Assembly: GCA_034401795.1 (NCBI GenBank)
Contig: CM067360.1
Span: 121,721,430-121,785,429, forward strand
DNA: 64,000 nt
DNA from: Chaetoderma sp. LZ-2023a
Lineage: Eukaryota; Mollusca; Caudofoveata; Chaetodermatida; Chaetodermatidae
Direction of reading: 5' to 3'
Every line of letters begins with the position of its first letter. The stretch's first letter is position 1. A program made the position numbers and the translations under genes. Shown in pieces: positions 35,639 through 48,757 of the stretch. Under the pieces are notes generated by a model that was not told where the DNA came from, did not search any database, and saw only the letters and a list, made by a program, of their open reading frames with translations.

Positions 35639-36078
35639 CTGTAATGCAAATGAAATGCAACATGGAACAAATTGTAAATAGTAAATCATACTAAATATCT
35701 TAATTCATTTTAACTTCTTGCTCGATCACACACTCCTTTCCACTCACTCACCCGCAAACACTCACACCTGCCCACCTGTTCTCCCAGCGTGTGGCACGCA
35801 CACAAACAGGGATTCAAAAAAGCATCCGCTTTTGTTTCTACGGGAATTGTTAATACTTACCAGATGTACTATTATGATAATGTCTATTATCTAGTCTAGC
35901 TCAAAATAAACAATTAAAAACTCTGCACTCTCTATGATCCTGCCCATACTGTGTCCGGGAATTACCATAGCCCCAGTTACCAAGTCAATTCCCAATCACA
36001 GTCAGATTCGTCTTATATTTGTCTTGACAAACAACGAAAGCAGCTCAGCCTCACTTCAGCGGGGAGCCCGAGGCAGAC

Positions 36079-36180
36079 CATAGTACATCTGGTAAGTATT
36101 AAGAATTCTCGTAGAAACAAAAGCGGATGCTTTTTTGATTCTACTTCGAATAATACTTACCAGATGTACTATTATGATAA
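36079..36180. repeat. DIRS B internal complementary region
   Basis: End-joined copy of both termini; junction between 36138 and 36139 (ttttttga|ttctacttcg). This junction predicts the element ends TCAAAAAAGC and TTCTAC, which match the mapped limits of copy A. Confidence 0.9.
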
Positions 36181-36630
36181 ACTCCAGATTTCAACAGCCA
36201 AGAAATACCGGTGGGAGGAGGTGAGGCTCGAACCAGCACTCATCTACCATCCAACAGAGAAGGTTATGAAGGGATTAGAACCCTGGCATACGCTTGGGTT
36301 CTGCCATCTGACTCATAGAGTGCTAAACTTCCATGGTCTAGACAGCGCTGCCCCCCTCTTTTGTCCGCACAAAATCCAGAGGGCTGTCGAAAAAAGGGGA
36401 TGCAACACCCACCAGACCCGTGTCAGCCCCAAGTCTCAGCTAGGGCAGTCCAGGAGAGTGCAAAGAAGCTACTACAACTTCTAATTTTGAAAAAACTAAC
36501 AGTATTAGATTAGATTTTCAAATTTGAATGAGTCTAATGTCTGTTGCAATGAATAAGATACTCTTGAACCAGACTTTTTACTTAATCAGTCTGGGAATTC
36601 GACAATATGTTAATTATTATTAGTCACTTA

Positions 36631-38563
36631 AAGGTCATATTTGGAGAAATCCACGAGACATGTAGCTTCGTTCAACTTCAGCAGGAAATAAGTAGTTTGG
36701 TTGCATTTTCCCGATCAGGCAAAGATAAAAATATCTTTTTCGGGTCTTATGCCAACAAAAATAAGTTATATGTCGATTGGGGGGGGGGGGGTGGGGTGGG
36801 GGGAAGGGGCTGCCAGTTGGGGAATCGACGGACCTGCATATTTTCATGTTGATACAAAGCATATTATTTTGAGAAATTACCACAGGGCGTATTGAAAATT
36901 ATCACCGGGCGATAAAATAACCAGTAGCAGATGAACTTCATAGTAAGACTGATATTTCGGTTATCGATCGTCTCTCTTTCAGTTCATGCAGAAAGCTTAT
37001 AGTAAACAAACAATTTTGACCATCTTCGACGGGTAAGCTATCCAACGTAAATTTGTGCACTGTTAATAAAAGTAGGCCTATCTAAATATGACAATTTAGT
37101 TCATCTTAACCACCTGTTATAAATTATTATTGCCACGTTTTTTGCACATATGTTCTTTTTCAGTATACACGACAATTGTACACACTCAGGGCCAGCATTT
37201 GTCTCTAGTACGTAAACCTACAAATTACTCCAGCAAAAGCGTGGAAGAGTGAGTGTCGTTATGCATAATTATACGTTAGCTACATTACATTCAAAGAAGT
37301 GGTAGATATATGTACCCAGAATTTACCTCCTCGCCCACATACATATAGGATACGCACGCATGTGTAGGCCTATGTTTAGAATGACAGGAAACATAAGTGG
37401 CAATGTGTAGGCCCGACCACAGGTATTTTAGACATAAGTTTTGCAACTGAATGCCGTGTTATTTGCTTGTTCAAGTAGGTTAATCACGTAGCCTATGAGA
37501 ACTCCCCCACCCCCGATCACTCATTCCTGGCATAATGTATATCCCTAAATGATATTGTAATCGATGCTTGTCAAAATTGATGTTTTAGATTGTCACAAAT
37601 AGTTTGGCTTAAGTCTACAGGAGATTTAATTATATAGGTCTATAAAATGTGTCAAATATGGGCCTAGCCTTCTCTAGTCTTAGACTTAAACAAATCAATT
37701 GATTGCGATATCTTAGGCAAATTCGCAAATTCGGATCTACCGGTGGACTTTGCATTTGGTTTGTGTGCGTGCGTGCATGCGTGCGCGCACACACGCATAC
37801 TTACGTGCTTGCGTGCATGTGTGCGTGCGAGGAGAGGTGGGGTGGGGGATACATCTGGAAAATCATACCAGATTCTGCTGAATTATAGGCGCAGTTTGGA
37901 TACAAAATAGATATGTTGTTTATCAAATGGAATGCAAGAAATGCCTTCGCATAGCATCAGAATTTTCAGGGAGAACCAGCCCGCCCATATCTCCCCAAAC
38001 GGCCATTTGGAGGGGACACGCCCTCACTCACAGACCCTCTCCAATACTGGACTAACTCAATAATAAATAGATCTAGATCTGTGCTTGACGGCCATCCCAC
38101 CAATACTGGATGTAGCAAGATAGTGTCATAAAAATACAGTATCTACAAAATCAGATATTTTCTCGAAGCATATCTCCTCTAAAAAGGGGGTCTTCGTGCC
38201 CGAGATATTCATATTTAAATATGGCATCAGCGCCATTATAAACTTCTGACTAATGTCTACCAGGAATATCATTGAGATAATTGCCTATTTCAAAATTCAT
38301 TGCTAAATACAATAGAATGAAAACGTTACCCTGGTTAAACAGAGTTGCCTGTATTAGCTTTGCTTAGCGGTTGTTCCACTATGACGTCACAGCTGCTTGG
38401 AATTCAAGGGAGGTAATTCATGACGTGATATTCTAAAGCTATGTACTTTATCGGCAATAAATATAAAAACATGCCATGTATTAGCAAATTGATAACAGCT
38501 TTATGATTTGGAAGGACTGGATATATTATAATGTCTTAAAATACACTCTCCATATATGACCTG
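36631..38563. mobile_element. 1.93-kb TIR element inserted in DIRS B
   Basis: DIRS A and C run straight from 'agtcacttaatt' to 'aacactcacc'; copy B is interrupted here. The insert begins AAGGTCATATTTGGAGA and ends with the inverse of CAGGTCATATATGGAGA, and is flanked by TA on both sides (36629-36630, 38564-38565). That fits a Tc1/mariner-type non-autonomous element, but no transposase is visible. It includes a G-rich run (36780-36815) and an alternating GT/GC stretch (37760-37830). Confidence 0.6.
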
Positions 38564-38867
38564 TAATCTAAGAAAACACTCACCATTTTCTGAGTGCTTG
38601 GTCTTTCTTGATCATCACAGGAGCTCCGCCCAATCCACGGTCGTTCTCAAATCATGTGCATCACCATTGCTCATTGAATGTGGAAGAACCCTACGATGTA
38701 TATGTAAATAGTGGTCGGACATGGCTTTAGCTAAGATTTGACAGATTGGCGACGGCTACCGGATTAAGTGTGAAGGTAGAAATCAGTGAATGCTGACTCA
38801 GCATGCCATTGTGCTACAGACATCACCTCCTCTAAAGAGACACCCTTATAAAGGGCTGATGATGCTG

Positions 38868-39655
38868 CTAGTGCTCAGACTTGTTCGCACGATCAATCTG
38901 CTTTCCTGTTGCGATTTTATGAGACATCTGAATAGCATCGACTAGCAAATGAGAAATGGTATCTTTCGAAGCACGAAGATGAGGAGCTTTGAGACATAAC
39001 CACAGAGATTTTGTCTGACCTCTCCACTCATCAGTACGTTTCTTATACATTTTCAGACATCTGACAGGACACCAAGCAGAAGAGTTTGGGTCATGCCTAA
39101 TTAAACTTGGCAAATTGATCGGCTGTCCTGGATATTTAAGTGACTGATTCTTTGCCAGGAAACAAAGACGTGCTAATAGTCTTAAACCTTCACCCATAAC
39201 GACAAAACGGCCTTGTTCAGCAGAAAGCGCATGGATTTTGCTTCTCCTTCTCGCCGATGCTGCTGCAACCAAGAAAACTGACTTAATAGTTAACAGTTTA
39301 ATATCTATAGATCTAATTGGTTCAAAGGGAGCATGCCCTAAAACCTGTAGAACAAGAGATAGATTCCATGCTGGGATAGGAATTGGTTGTTTAGGTCGCA
39401 AATTGCTCATTCCTTTAATAACTTCATTTAAAGTGTTGTTCTTCACTCCTACAGTGGCCAGACTCTGCTACGTGTTGAACAGATGCCGAAAAGGGATTAA
39501 TATCTCTTCCCTTACACCATTCTGCAAATTTGTTGATTCTATAATTATATGTCTTTGTCTTCTGGCTGAAGCGACAAATTTCGCTGCTTGCTCAGAAAAG
39601 CCACCCTCAATGGCTCGCTGCTTGATAACACCCATGCAGTCAATTTGAACATCTC
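38868..39655 (-). pseudogene. DIRS copy B tyrosine recombinase, broken
   Basis: Frame 39446-38868 has SARRRSKIHAL and the central catalytic domain but stops in RANKSEH: about a dozen bases encoding AHQVR are missing, so the HxxR box is lost. Upstream, about 96 bp encoding the HLYEVEKLVPSTLAAYKSAL helix pair is deleted (near 39462). Remnants of the Tyr region lie out of frame around 38740-38850. Confidence 0.85.
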
Positions 39656-42031
39656 CGGTCTGTCATGGAAATACAGGCCTTTGTTCTGAGAGATCAGGTC
39701 CTTTCTGTCTGGCAGAGGGATTGGATTGCAGACCAGACGGTCCAGCAGATCCGTAAACCATGATCGGCCTGGCCAATGAAGGGCGATCAGTAGTACTTGG
39801 CATATGCCCTCTCTTATCTTTACCAGAATTTTTGGGATGAGAATTGTTGGAGGATACGCATACGCATACATTCCCTTCCAACTTAGCGCCTGTGCGTCTA
39901 CTGCTAGAGCTAGCGGGTCTGGGATCAGTGACACGTATGTGACCATCTTTCGTTTCCTTTCATCGCAAATAGATCCACATTCGGTTTGCCCCAATCTTTG
40001 AAAAGAACCTCCGCTACTGACTGGTTGAGCTGCCATTCCCTTGGACGACAAACCGTCCTTCGACTGAGAGCATCTGCTAGGATGGTCAATCTTCCTTCCT
40101 GGAATTTGTGCTGCCCGAAGAATAATATTCCTCTCTTGGCACCACAGCAGAAGGTTCCAGATCATCATGCACAACTCTGGTGATCTCGTCCCGCCTTGGC
40201 GGTTCAAATAAGATACCACTGTGGAGTTATCTGTCCTTTCTAGGACAATCTTGTCTCGGATTAAGTTCTCGATTTTTCGAAGTGCTAATGCCACCGATAA
40301 TAATTCAAGAGCATTTATGTGTTTCTGCGCATTGGTCCGATCCCATTACCCTGACACTGAGAGTGTCCAATACTGCTCCCCAACCCATCGTCGATGCATC
40401 TGTGAAGATGGACATTTGCGGTTGAGGAGGTTGTAGAGGAACACCTCGCAGGAGATTCTGTTCTGATAACCACCACTGAAGATTGAATATCAATGGTTCT
40501 TTTACTGGAATCCTCAGAGATAACGGATCCATTCTCCGAGACCAGAATGACATTAAGTACATCTGAATCGGCCTGCGTCTGAGCACCGCATAAGGAACCA
40601 CCATCTCCAGAGATACTAGTAAAACCAGTATTCTGAGAAATTCACGGGCCGTCAGATAGGCTCCTAGAGAAACTGACTCCAGTACTGCAATCACTCTTGA
40701 CTCTGCTCTCTGCCGGAAAAGCTACACCATCTCTGAGATTGAAAAATATTCCCAGATACACAAACTCCTGGGATGGAGTCAATTCGGATTTCTCTAGATT
40801 CACAATCCATCCTGGATCCTTTAATAAGGCTAGGACTACCTGGAGATTGTTGCGCAGCATGACTGGATTCCCCGCCTTCAGCAGCCAGCCGTCTATGTAA
40901 GTATGAACAGCTATGTTTCTCCTGCGAAGATAAGAAGTCATGGCGAGAACCACTTTGGTGAAGACCCTCGGGGCTGTGGTCAGACCGAAAGGAAGCGCAT
41001 TGAATTACCAAACATTGTTTGGAACGCAAAGTGAAGGTATTTCTGAAAAGGAATTGACATTGGAATATGAAAATATGCATCCTTCCGATCTATCGATACT
41101 GCCCACATGCCTTTTCTCAGCCGTCATCACCGCTGCTAGTCTCCAACTGAAACTTTGAAGAAAGAATAAATTGTTCAGTGGTTTGAGGTTGAGAATCGGT
41201 CTCCAACCTCCAGTGCATTTCAGAACGAGGAACATCATTGAATAGAAGCCCAGGGAGGACTGATTGCGGACTAAATGAATCTCATTCTTCTGCTGAAGAT
41301 CTATGATTTCTGAGCAAATGGCATCTAGACGATCGGATTCCCTTGGAACGGGAGTTCACACTGGAGTCGATGTTAACGGAACTAACGATTGACAGTTCGT
41401 AGCCGTTTCTTAGTCAATGACAGACTAAACTATCTTGCACGACCTGTTCCAACTGGTTTGAGAACAGCTGAAGTCTGCCTCCGACGGTAGGAATCTGCAC
41501 ACAGCTCGTGGTCGATATTGCGCGATAAGACATTAATTCGCTTAGGTGAAGATTCTCGACTCCCTGCGTTCCTGGTGCTCCCGGAACGGGTCTCGCCGGA
41601 AACCCGTCAGAATGGTCCCCCACGGCCACCTCGTGGCTTCTTGGAATATGGCCCAGGACCGCCGCCACGGCTATCCTTATGGTAGCCACCGCGACCCGAG
41701 CCACCACCCTTCCTATCATCTTCATATTCCCTCTTATTAGAGGACTTGTATGAAGACGAATGGCCAGGTACTTGAGAACCGGATGCCCAATCTTTGGCGC
41801 TGCCTCTGCTGCTCCTGTTGGTGCTGCTTGTAGGACTGATGTTGCCGAGTCCTTTTCGTCGACTTCCACGACCTGCTGACAACCTCCTGCTCTGCCACCA
41901 TAGACGCAACTTTGGAGAGGGCTTGCCGTGCCGAGCCACCAAACAAGCTCAGACCAACGAAGGGCGCGGAGGATAACGCAGCCCTCATCTCTGGTCCTGG
42001 TTCTACACAATCGAGAACCATTCTCCTCCAC
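39545..42031 (-). pseudogene. DIRS copy B reverse transcriptase / RNase H, broken
   Basis: RT pieces at 42031-41414, 41238-41005, 40953-40642 and 40694-40305 carry GGWRPILNLKPLN, FTKVVLAMTSYL, and HTYIDGWLLK, where the second catalytic Asp of YIDD is Gly. RNase H shows IFTDASTMGWGAVLD and, in frame 40294-39545, RTDNSTVVSYLNRQGG. The C-terminal LALAVDAQALSWKGMYAYAYPP part and its overlap with the recombinase frame are kept. Multiple frameshifts. Confidence 0.85.
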
Positions 42032-43020
42032 TCCGGCAATGATCTAGTGATCACCCTGGCCACCCAATCCTGAGACAAACGCATGGTGTCCCAGACAACT
42101 CCGGGAGCAGCCTCTGGCACTTCCCCACCTTCCGCCACACAGGCCAGCATACCCTGCAGGACGGTGAATCCGTGCAAGAGAGCAGCCATAGCCGCTCTCG
42201 CCGCATCCTCAATGAGAGTTAACTCATTGAACGATCCTTGGCTTTCCCAGCTAATGGCCTATTCAGCGCTTCTCTTTCCCCGATGGTAGGCCTGCTCTGG
42301 AAAGCGGACCCTACTATTTATCCCCTTAGGGGCCTTGGGCAAAGAATACTCCGGCTGAACCAGACGGTACGCCGCTACTTCCAACATGTCAGAAGTCTGA
42401 GTGTCCAAGGGCAGAGTCGGCATAACCGAAGAGCCCCTCAACAGCGTGCTAGCCGCACGCTCTGACATCCGCTCCATCGCCGGATCGCGCCGAGATCCCT
42501 GAACTGATGTCAGCCCGAGACAGTTGGACATCCAGCCAAGAGCCTGCACCCATTCAGCTTCGGTGCAAATAGATGATTCGTCCATCAATGGACTACCATT
42601 CTCATGGATATCTTCTTACTCCGCCGTCGGCTCTTGAGCCAAAGCAAGAGGAAGGACAGGTGCATGTCCCTCCGCAGAACTAGCCGGACCACTGATTGGT
42701 AATCCTGCACCAGCCTGCATCCACGGGACCGTGGAGTGAAAAGACTCAAACATCGCCTTGAATTGGGCCGCCCAAACACCCAATGCTGAGTCCATCCGCT
42801 CATTCATGCGCTCTTCCAGACCTTTGACTGACGCCTGATCCACTTTGGCCGCCTTGTCCCTCGCGATTCTCTCCAAACGCGCACGCTGATCGCGATCAAA
42901 TTCCGCCACCAACTCCAACGACCACTTCGCGCATACATCGCAAGGGCTTCCAACTTTGCACTTCGCACAGGCAACACAGTGATGTCCCGAGAACTTCATG
43001 AAGCGGTTACAGCGCGAGCA
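41737..43020 (-). pseudogene. DIRS copy B Gag, broken
   Basis: Frames 42999-42616, 42588-42259 and 42189-41737. The first carries HHCVACAKCKVGSPCDVCAKW followed by a charged helix (RARLERIARDKAAK) and ALGVWAAQFKAMFES. The later ones match the AALLHGFTVLQGML and LDCVEPGPEMRAAL regions of copies A and C. Several internal deletions. A 3' splice-like GTGCTCGCAG lies upstream (about 43065). Confidence 0.8.
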
Positions 43021-43871
43021 TAGAGTATCAAGCGGGGGCCTTGCCTTGCCCCTTCACCTTCTGCGAGCACAGAGTAAGAATTAAAACGCTGCACATGATA
43101 ATATGATGACAAGCAACACGCACAATTTACTTGATTGTAATTTAAAATTACTTAAAAAACATTAATCAAGTTTTAGGCAGGAAATATTTGAAAATTTTTA
43201 GAGTGAAAATTTAATAAACACGACTTGGTAATTAACTAACGTGAAAATGGCCAAGAAAATAAGACCAATCGCTACAAACACCCTCGACAGTGAAGCGAGA
43301 GCTAATGATCGGCCTTTAAACAGAGTGCATAGACACGCCAAGCCAAAACAAAACGATAATCATGGGCGCCGCCATCTTGGCTAAGGGCGCATCCATCTAG
43401 GAAGGAACCGAGTCACAAGAGAAATTAACCGAGTACCAGGATAAGATTAAAAAGAGAACAGGTAACGGAGCGACTCCAACACTGGCTACCATTTTAAAAC
43501 AATGTGCCAATTTAAGGAAATTTCAAACAGTCATTACGGCATGAATGTATTAATTCTAGATTGATATAACCTGCCCCTGTGATGATTTTCCTTTCCCTTC
43601 CATAAGGCCAGCCATCAAATCGTGCACAAGTTACTCAAACCATAAAAATTCAAGCTTAATCAAGACTAAGAAAAACGTGACTGTAAAGTCGAGCAAAATA
43701 GACGAATCTGACTGTGATTGGGAATTGATTCGGTACCTGCGGCTATGGTAATTCCTGAACACAGTATGGGCAGGATCACGGAGAGTGCGGAGTTTTTAAT
43801 TGTTTTTGAGCTAGACTAGATAATAGACATTATCATAATAGTACATCTGGTAAGTATTATTCAAAGTAGAA

Positions 43872-44120
43872 TGGAGATTCAGCACCCGCCAGGCAACAAA
43901 GTCAAGCAATCACTTTACATGTACATGTAGCTATCCTTCTTTCTCTCATCTGTTAAAATGCCACCACATGAATGAATGGACGATTGGATGGATTGGTGGA
44001 TGGGTGGGTGGGTGGGTGGGAGGACAGACAGATGGATAGACACATGGATGAACGGACGGGTGCGTGAATGGAATGGTTTTCACCAATTAATCAGTTAAAG
44101 TCAATGTAAATACCACATAC
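43872..44120. repeat. Simple TGGA/GGGT-type repeat beside an exon
   Basis: A 'ggatggattggtggatgggtggg' stretch at 43980-44065 separates the end of DIRS B from exon 44121-44253. Nothing else seen. Confidence 0.7.
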
Positions 44121-44253
44121 CATCCCTATGTGACATGAGATGAACGAGACCATTGAGACATGTGTCTGTAATCTCGGGGATGCTACTCGCACATCGGCCA
44201 ATAGCTTGTATCGTGGCTGCGGCAAACTCCTTATCAGAGCTGGTCACGTATGT
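44121..44253 (-). CDS. AP3B1: AP-3 complex beta subunit, trunk exon
   Basis: A 133-bp exon, phase 0 in and phase 1 out, acceptor TTATTAG|ACA and donor GGATG|GTATGTG. It encodes [40 protein letters not shown] and SHRD. The [15 protein letters not shown] and [12 protein letters not shown] blocks are diagnostic of beta-3 adaptin. The polypyrimidine tract of its acceptor is made of a (TTA)n microsatellite (44254-44290). Confidence 0.96.
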
Positions 44254-44254
44254 C

Positions 44255-44285
<31 letters not shown>

Positions 44286-44334
44286 AATAACAACAAGCAT
44301 TCCGTAAGTATTTTTTGCAACACATGTCCCCTAC

Positions 44335-45047
44335 CTGGTGATATAAATCTTTATAGATTGACAGTCAAAAACTCCATTAAAAATTGACAGAAGCAGCTGA
44401 AACTCGAACTTGATCTGTAACTTCTCATAACAAAGCAATAAACCAAGTTTCAGTTATATATGGCGAAGGAGAATGAAAGTCTTGAAAGCTGATGTTTGTA
44501 TTTCATAAGTCAAAAGGGGACATAACTCCATAAAAAATTGATGCAAACTCCGGAAACTCGAACTTGCTCTGTAATTTCTCATAACAAAGCAACGCACCAA
44601 TTCTCAGTTGAATATCTTGAGACTGCGAGAAAAAGTGTGAAAAGCTAATATTTTTTGCATTTCATAAGTTGAAAGGGGGCATAACTCCATGAAAAATTGA
44701 CGAAAATGTCTGAAAGAAACTCGAACTTGCTCTGAAACTCATTATACTTAAGCGAGGTACCGATTTTCGCTCAAATATCTTGAGTGTGGAAAGCTGATAT
44801 GTCGTATTTATTACGTCAAAAGGGGGCATAACTCCATCAAATATTGACGCATACGCGTGAATCTCAAGACTTGGTCTGTAACTTCTCATAACAAAGCAAT
44901 GTACCAATTCTCAGTTGAATACATTGAAGGACTGCGGGGAAAAAGTGCGGAAAACCAACTGCAACAGATGGAGAGACGGACAGACAGACAGTCAGACAGA
45001 TGAGTGCAAACCTATAGTCTTCCCGGTTTTACCAGTAGGGGACTAAT
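44335..45047. repeat. 'cataactccat' tandem repeat element
   Basis: About four units of roughly 150 bp with 'ggggcataactccat', 'aaattgacg', 'aactcgaacttg' and 'ctcagttgaat', ending 'ttttaccagtaggggact'. The same element with the same end is at 52226-52880. Non-coding, bivalve-style. Confidence 0.85.
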
Positions 45048-46862
45048 AATAGTAATATAGCTGCTCTGCAAAGACCACATCCCTACACCTGACCACACTC
45101 TCATACTCACCACAGGTTTTCTGATTTCCAGCATTTTTCCCACTCGCCTAACGGTTTCTTAAGTCGCTTCATTATCACTTGAGATATCGTCAGGAATGCA
45201 GTTTGAATAATCATGGCACCACTACCATTTTGGCACACTAAAGGCACTCTGAAGGACCAGTCTAATAAAGATACCTTGACATTGCTCGCTAATTCTATGT
45301 GCCAAAATTTGTGTGCTATCCCATTTCCATATTCTGCGGTAGTGCAAAATGTAAACATTGCCATGCAACCCAAAATCATACGACTACCTCACTTAGCAAA
45401 TTTGATTGAAATCTGCCAACATTTACGTTCTGACCATCCTCTCCTACCTGCCCCCCATCCACCGCCACACCACCCTCAATACTGGGGCAGAGCCTAATGG
45501 AAACAGTGTCTCACATCCCTCAATTATCTGGGAAACTCATATATCGAATTCGGTTGGATTCCAGCAACTTTGGCTTTTTACACCCCCCCCCTCACCCCAC
45601 CCTCAATCTAACCCTGGGCCTGGCGCCTACTGCAATGTCATTTTTTAATCCACAATCATATCAGTAACTCACATAACAAATTTGATTGAATTCTACAAGA
45701 CGGTTTCGGAGGACATAGCCGGCCGGTCAGATAGACAGACAAACGCACAGCGGCGATTGCAATATTCCCGCCACTTTTCAAAATGACTAGGGATAATTAC
45801 TCTTTGATTTGATCAAATTTAGCTGACTCGTCTACAACTCTGCAGATTTCCTAAGCATTTTAATAGTTACTGCTTCCCTTCATTCATAATTCTGTCATCA
45901 ATGACTGCTGTAATTTCTATACTCAGGGATCTCAATCCAGGGGGAATTATCACTGCACAAAGGGCCCTTTGAAGCTCTGGTGAGATCTCATTAGTAGAAT
46001 CACACTTATCATTTAGAAACCTCCATAATTAGGTCTCCACAACATACCCTCAAAGGGCCGCTCCTTATACATCCCAGTTTGCTCAAGGAAACACACTATC
46101 CATGCGCAAGCACATTTGTCCAATAAGAGGCCCAATGGCCTTGATGCTCAGCTGCCTGACACCTAAAGGTCTTGAGCCTTAACTCTAGTGTCTTCAACAT
46201 ATTTTGTCTAAACAGCTGAAAATAATACAAAATCTATTGGCTTTTTCAAATCATTAGCCAGTGAATTAGCCAATTTGGGGATTTTATTAGCCAAATCCCG
46301 ACTTTTTTAGCCTGACCAATAACCTACATGGAGCAATCTAATACATTATGATCCTGCTTAGCTGCACCTGAAGGCTAATAACCGAATAAGAGATGACCGA
46401 TGGGCCAGGTAAGAAATAGAATATTGGATAGAATTAGATAGGCCATCATGGTTCAGCAAGAACCAGGGACCTACCGTAGCCCAATGTCAAAAGTAGGTCA
46501 CGATGAATAACTGTTGATATGTCACTCAACTCCACCCAACTATGCATTCACAAATAAAGCCTGGTTGCTGTATATAAACAAGAGAAATTTACTATATAGT
46601 TTATACTGCATAATGACTCAAGGGATGTAACTCTGAAGATATGGATACATCAACGAATTGCCTCCCTTATATTACATAATTTAACAAGGGTGATAACTCT
46701 GGAGTTTGAGATTGAATCGACTCCATTTTCGCAAGACAGATATTAAATTATATTAGCATTGGCCATTTAAGGGGGGGGGGAGTGCGTCATCGCTACAGCT
46801 TACCTGGGCTAAAAGATCTTGGGTAAATTTTGGAAGGGTTTAACCACCATACTGTATGTTAC
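45048..46862. other. Intronic sequence with scattered repeat remnants, no gene
   Basis: 45210-45730 contains repeats with 'aaatttgattgaa' and 'gggcagagcctaatg', related to 13380-13610. An AAGAGGCCC remnant lies near 46130. The 90- and 94-residue frames at 45107-45379 and 45213-45497 are opposite strands of the repeat. Confidence 0.5.
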
Positions 46863-48281
46863 AGCTGGGCGGTATTGACATTTACATCACGGTATCAGTA
46901 CAATAGAAAGATACTGCGATATCACGGCATACCGTCATCTTAGGGTGAGGTGGCATGCCACAAAATTAGAGCATTGTTTTCCGTTCCATTTCGCTTCCAT
47001 TTTTAATCAAGTTACATTGGGTAAAATAAATAGTCTGCTTCATGATATAGAGTGAAATCAACATTATGACTATAGCGAATGTTTAGTTTCACTATTTTAT
47101 TGGCTCACCATTTTGTGTTAATGTAGTATCATTCACGTGAATATTGGCTGTGTCGTCAGAGTATGTGCTCGACTCACTAACTATAATCTGCTTTTTCACA
47201 TAGGAGTGTGCTATTTTCAATCTGGATTGTTCTGACTATTAATGTGTGCGACCAGCAAACGGTAAATTTTAATTTTGTACTCACTTAACTCTCTTGGAGT
47301 CGTATATTCGGTTACTTGCGACAACTGGCCTATGCATATATATGCATATAACATGACATTGAATTTAATTCGCTTCCAATGCTTCTGAGTACCTGATATG
47401 CAGACTCGTTACTCGCCATTTTTCACATGAACAACGTGTGTACAAGGCTATTTCTACGAAATTCCTACATAGAGACAGTTGGAAAATGAATTACAAAAAT
47501 TCTAAAAATTAAATTTTTAGGTCTCCCTATTTAAACTGAATTTAAGCATCAAAGAAATATGTTAAAACCTGGAAAAATAAAACCTAGCGACTTTTCAACG
47601 CTACTTACTGGCAACAAAGTGTCACGTGATCAAAATGGCGCGGGAAAATACTACGTTTAAATAAATTTTCATTGATAAATGCAGTATAGTAGTTAATGGG
47701 TTTTTCCACGGTCTAGTTCATGAACAACCAGCCAGATATGTTATTACGATTAGATTATTGTGTTTGAATAGAACGCAGTTTGTATGTTATGTTGTTATTC
47801 TAGCGTGTTTGTTAGGCGACAAAATGCTTGGACTAATAATTACAAATAATACAAGCGGGAATAGGAACTATATTATAGCCTAATTACTACAGCCGGATGG
47901 ATGGCCAGAGAATGAGATTAGAGGTTTTAAATATAGCAATCTTACCATGACACTTGCAAGTCGTACGTTCGACACACAATTCTGCCTGTCAATATTTTGT
48001 CATTAACATCTTGATGTTTGTTTTTACAAAACCTCCCTCATCTCAATGTGGCTAATAGTTAGGGATGCCTGTATTTTTTGGCACTATTAGCACCTATTTA
48101 CCCTTGCACTATTTGGATTTTATGGTTTATTTCTCAAATATGGCTCATTAAACACACAACTACCATTATGGACAGTATGAGAGGGCATGAACAGTAATTG
48201 GAACTGTCAACGGTCACAGTATCGGTACACGGTATACCGCGGTCTTCATGGTACTACCTACCGTCAGACCACCCAACTCTA
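46863..48281. mobile_element. Possible 1.4-kb TIR element
   Basis: The left part 'cagctgggcggtattgac' and the inverse of the right part 'agagttgggtggtctgac' are similar over about 17 bases. Both are followed inward by 'cggtat...gtac' sequence that is again inverted between the ends. No clear target duplication and no transposase. Class unknown. Confidence 0.45.
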
Positions 48282-48757
48282 ATGCATGCGCAAGTCAAAA
48301 TACACAAAACAAATTTGTAGAAGCATGGGAGGAGGCTTTGGCTCTCCTGAACATGGATTATGTCAAAACCATGAGCCCACATCATCAGAGATATTGGCCA
48401 CAACAAAGACGTTAAACAGATCAACCTGCCTGCACATGAGAAATCGCATGTCTCCTTTTCGCAATGTGGATTCAAGTACTTTTGTCTCTACCAGCTTCAA
48501 CCCATCGACGCAATTAGCATTAAGCAGTTCAAATAAGAGGTATTCATCTCTCCCTCTTCCTTTCACTCCCAACCCCACCCACCCACATTGTTTCAAAACG
48601 CCACAACAATGACCGTTTCCCTCATTACCTCAAAATCAATAGGCCTCTTCAAGACTCAATACAATCATGGAGCAACGTGACATGCAGACCAGCGCTGGTC
48701 CAGAGACACAAATTCTGTAATGGTCTCATCACAACCATTCATGACCCGTGATATTAA

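Larger units (their letters stand above)
35814..43871 (-). mobile_element. DIRS retrotransposon copy B (8058 bp)
   Basis: Right terminal repeat starts at 35814 ('tcaaaaaagcatccgc'), the internal complementary region is 36079-36180, and the left terminal repeat ends 43871 ('tcaaagtagaa'). Order as in copy A. It carries an internal 1.93-kb TIR insertion (36631-38563). Gag, RT, RNase H and YR are all broken by indels and small deletions. It occupies almost all of the AP3B intron between exons 44121-44253 and 35586-35638. Confidence 0.9.

Noticed and set aside
45107..45379. Additional AP3B exon in the 90-residue minus-strand frame
   Set aside because: No adaptin motif, and the flanking exons 49232-49294 and 44121-44253 already join in family order.
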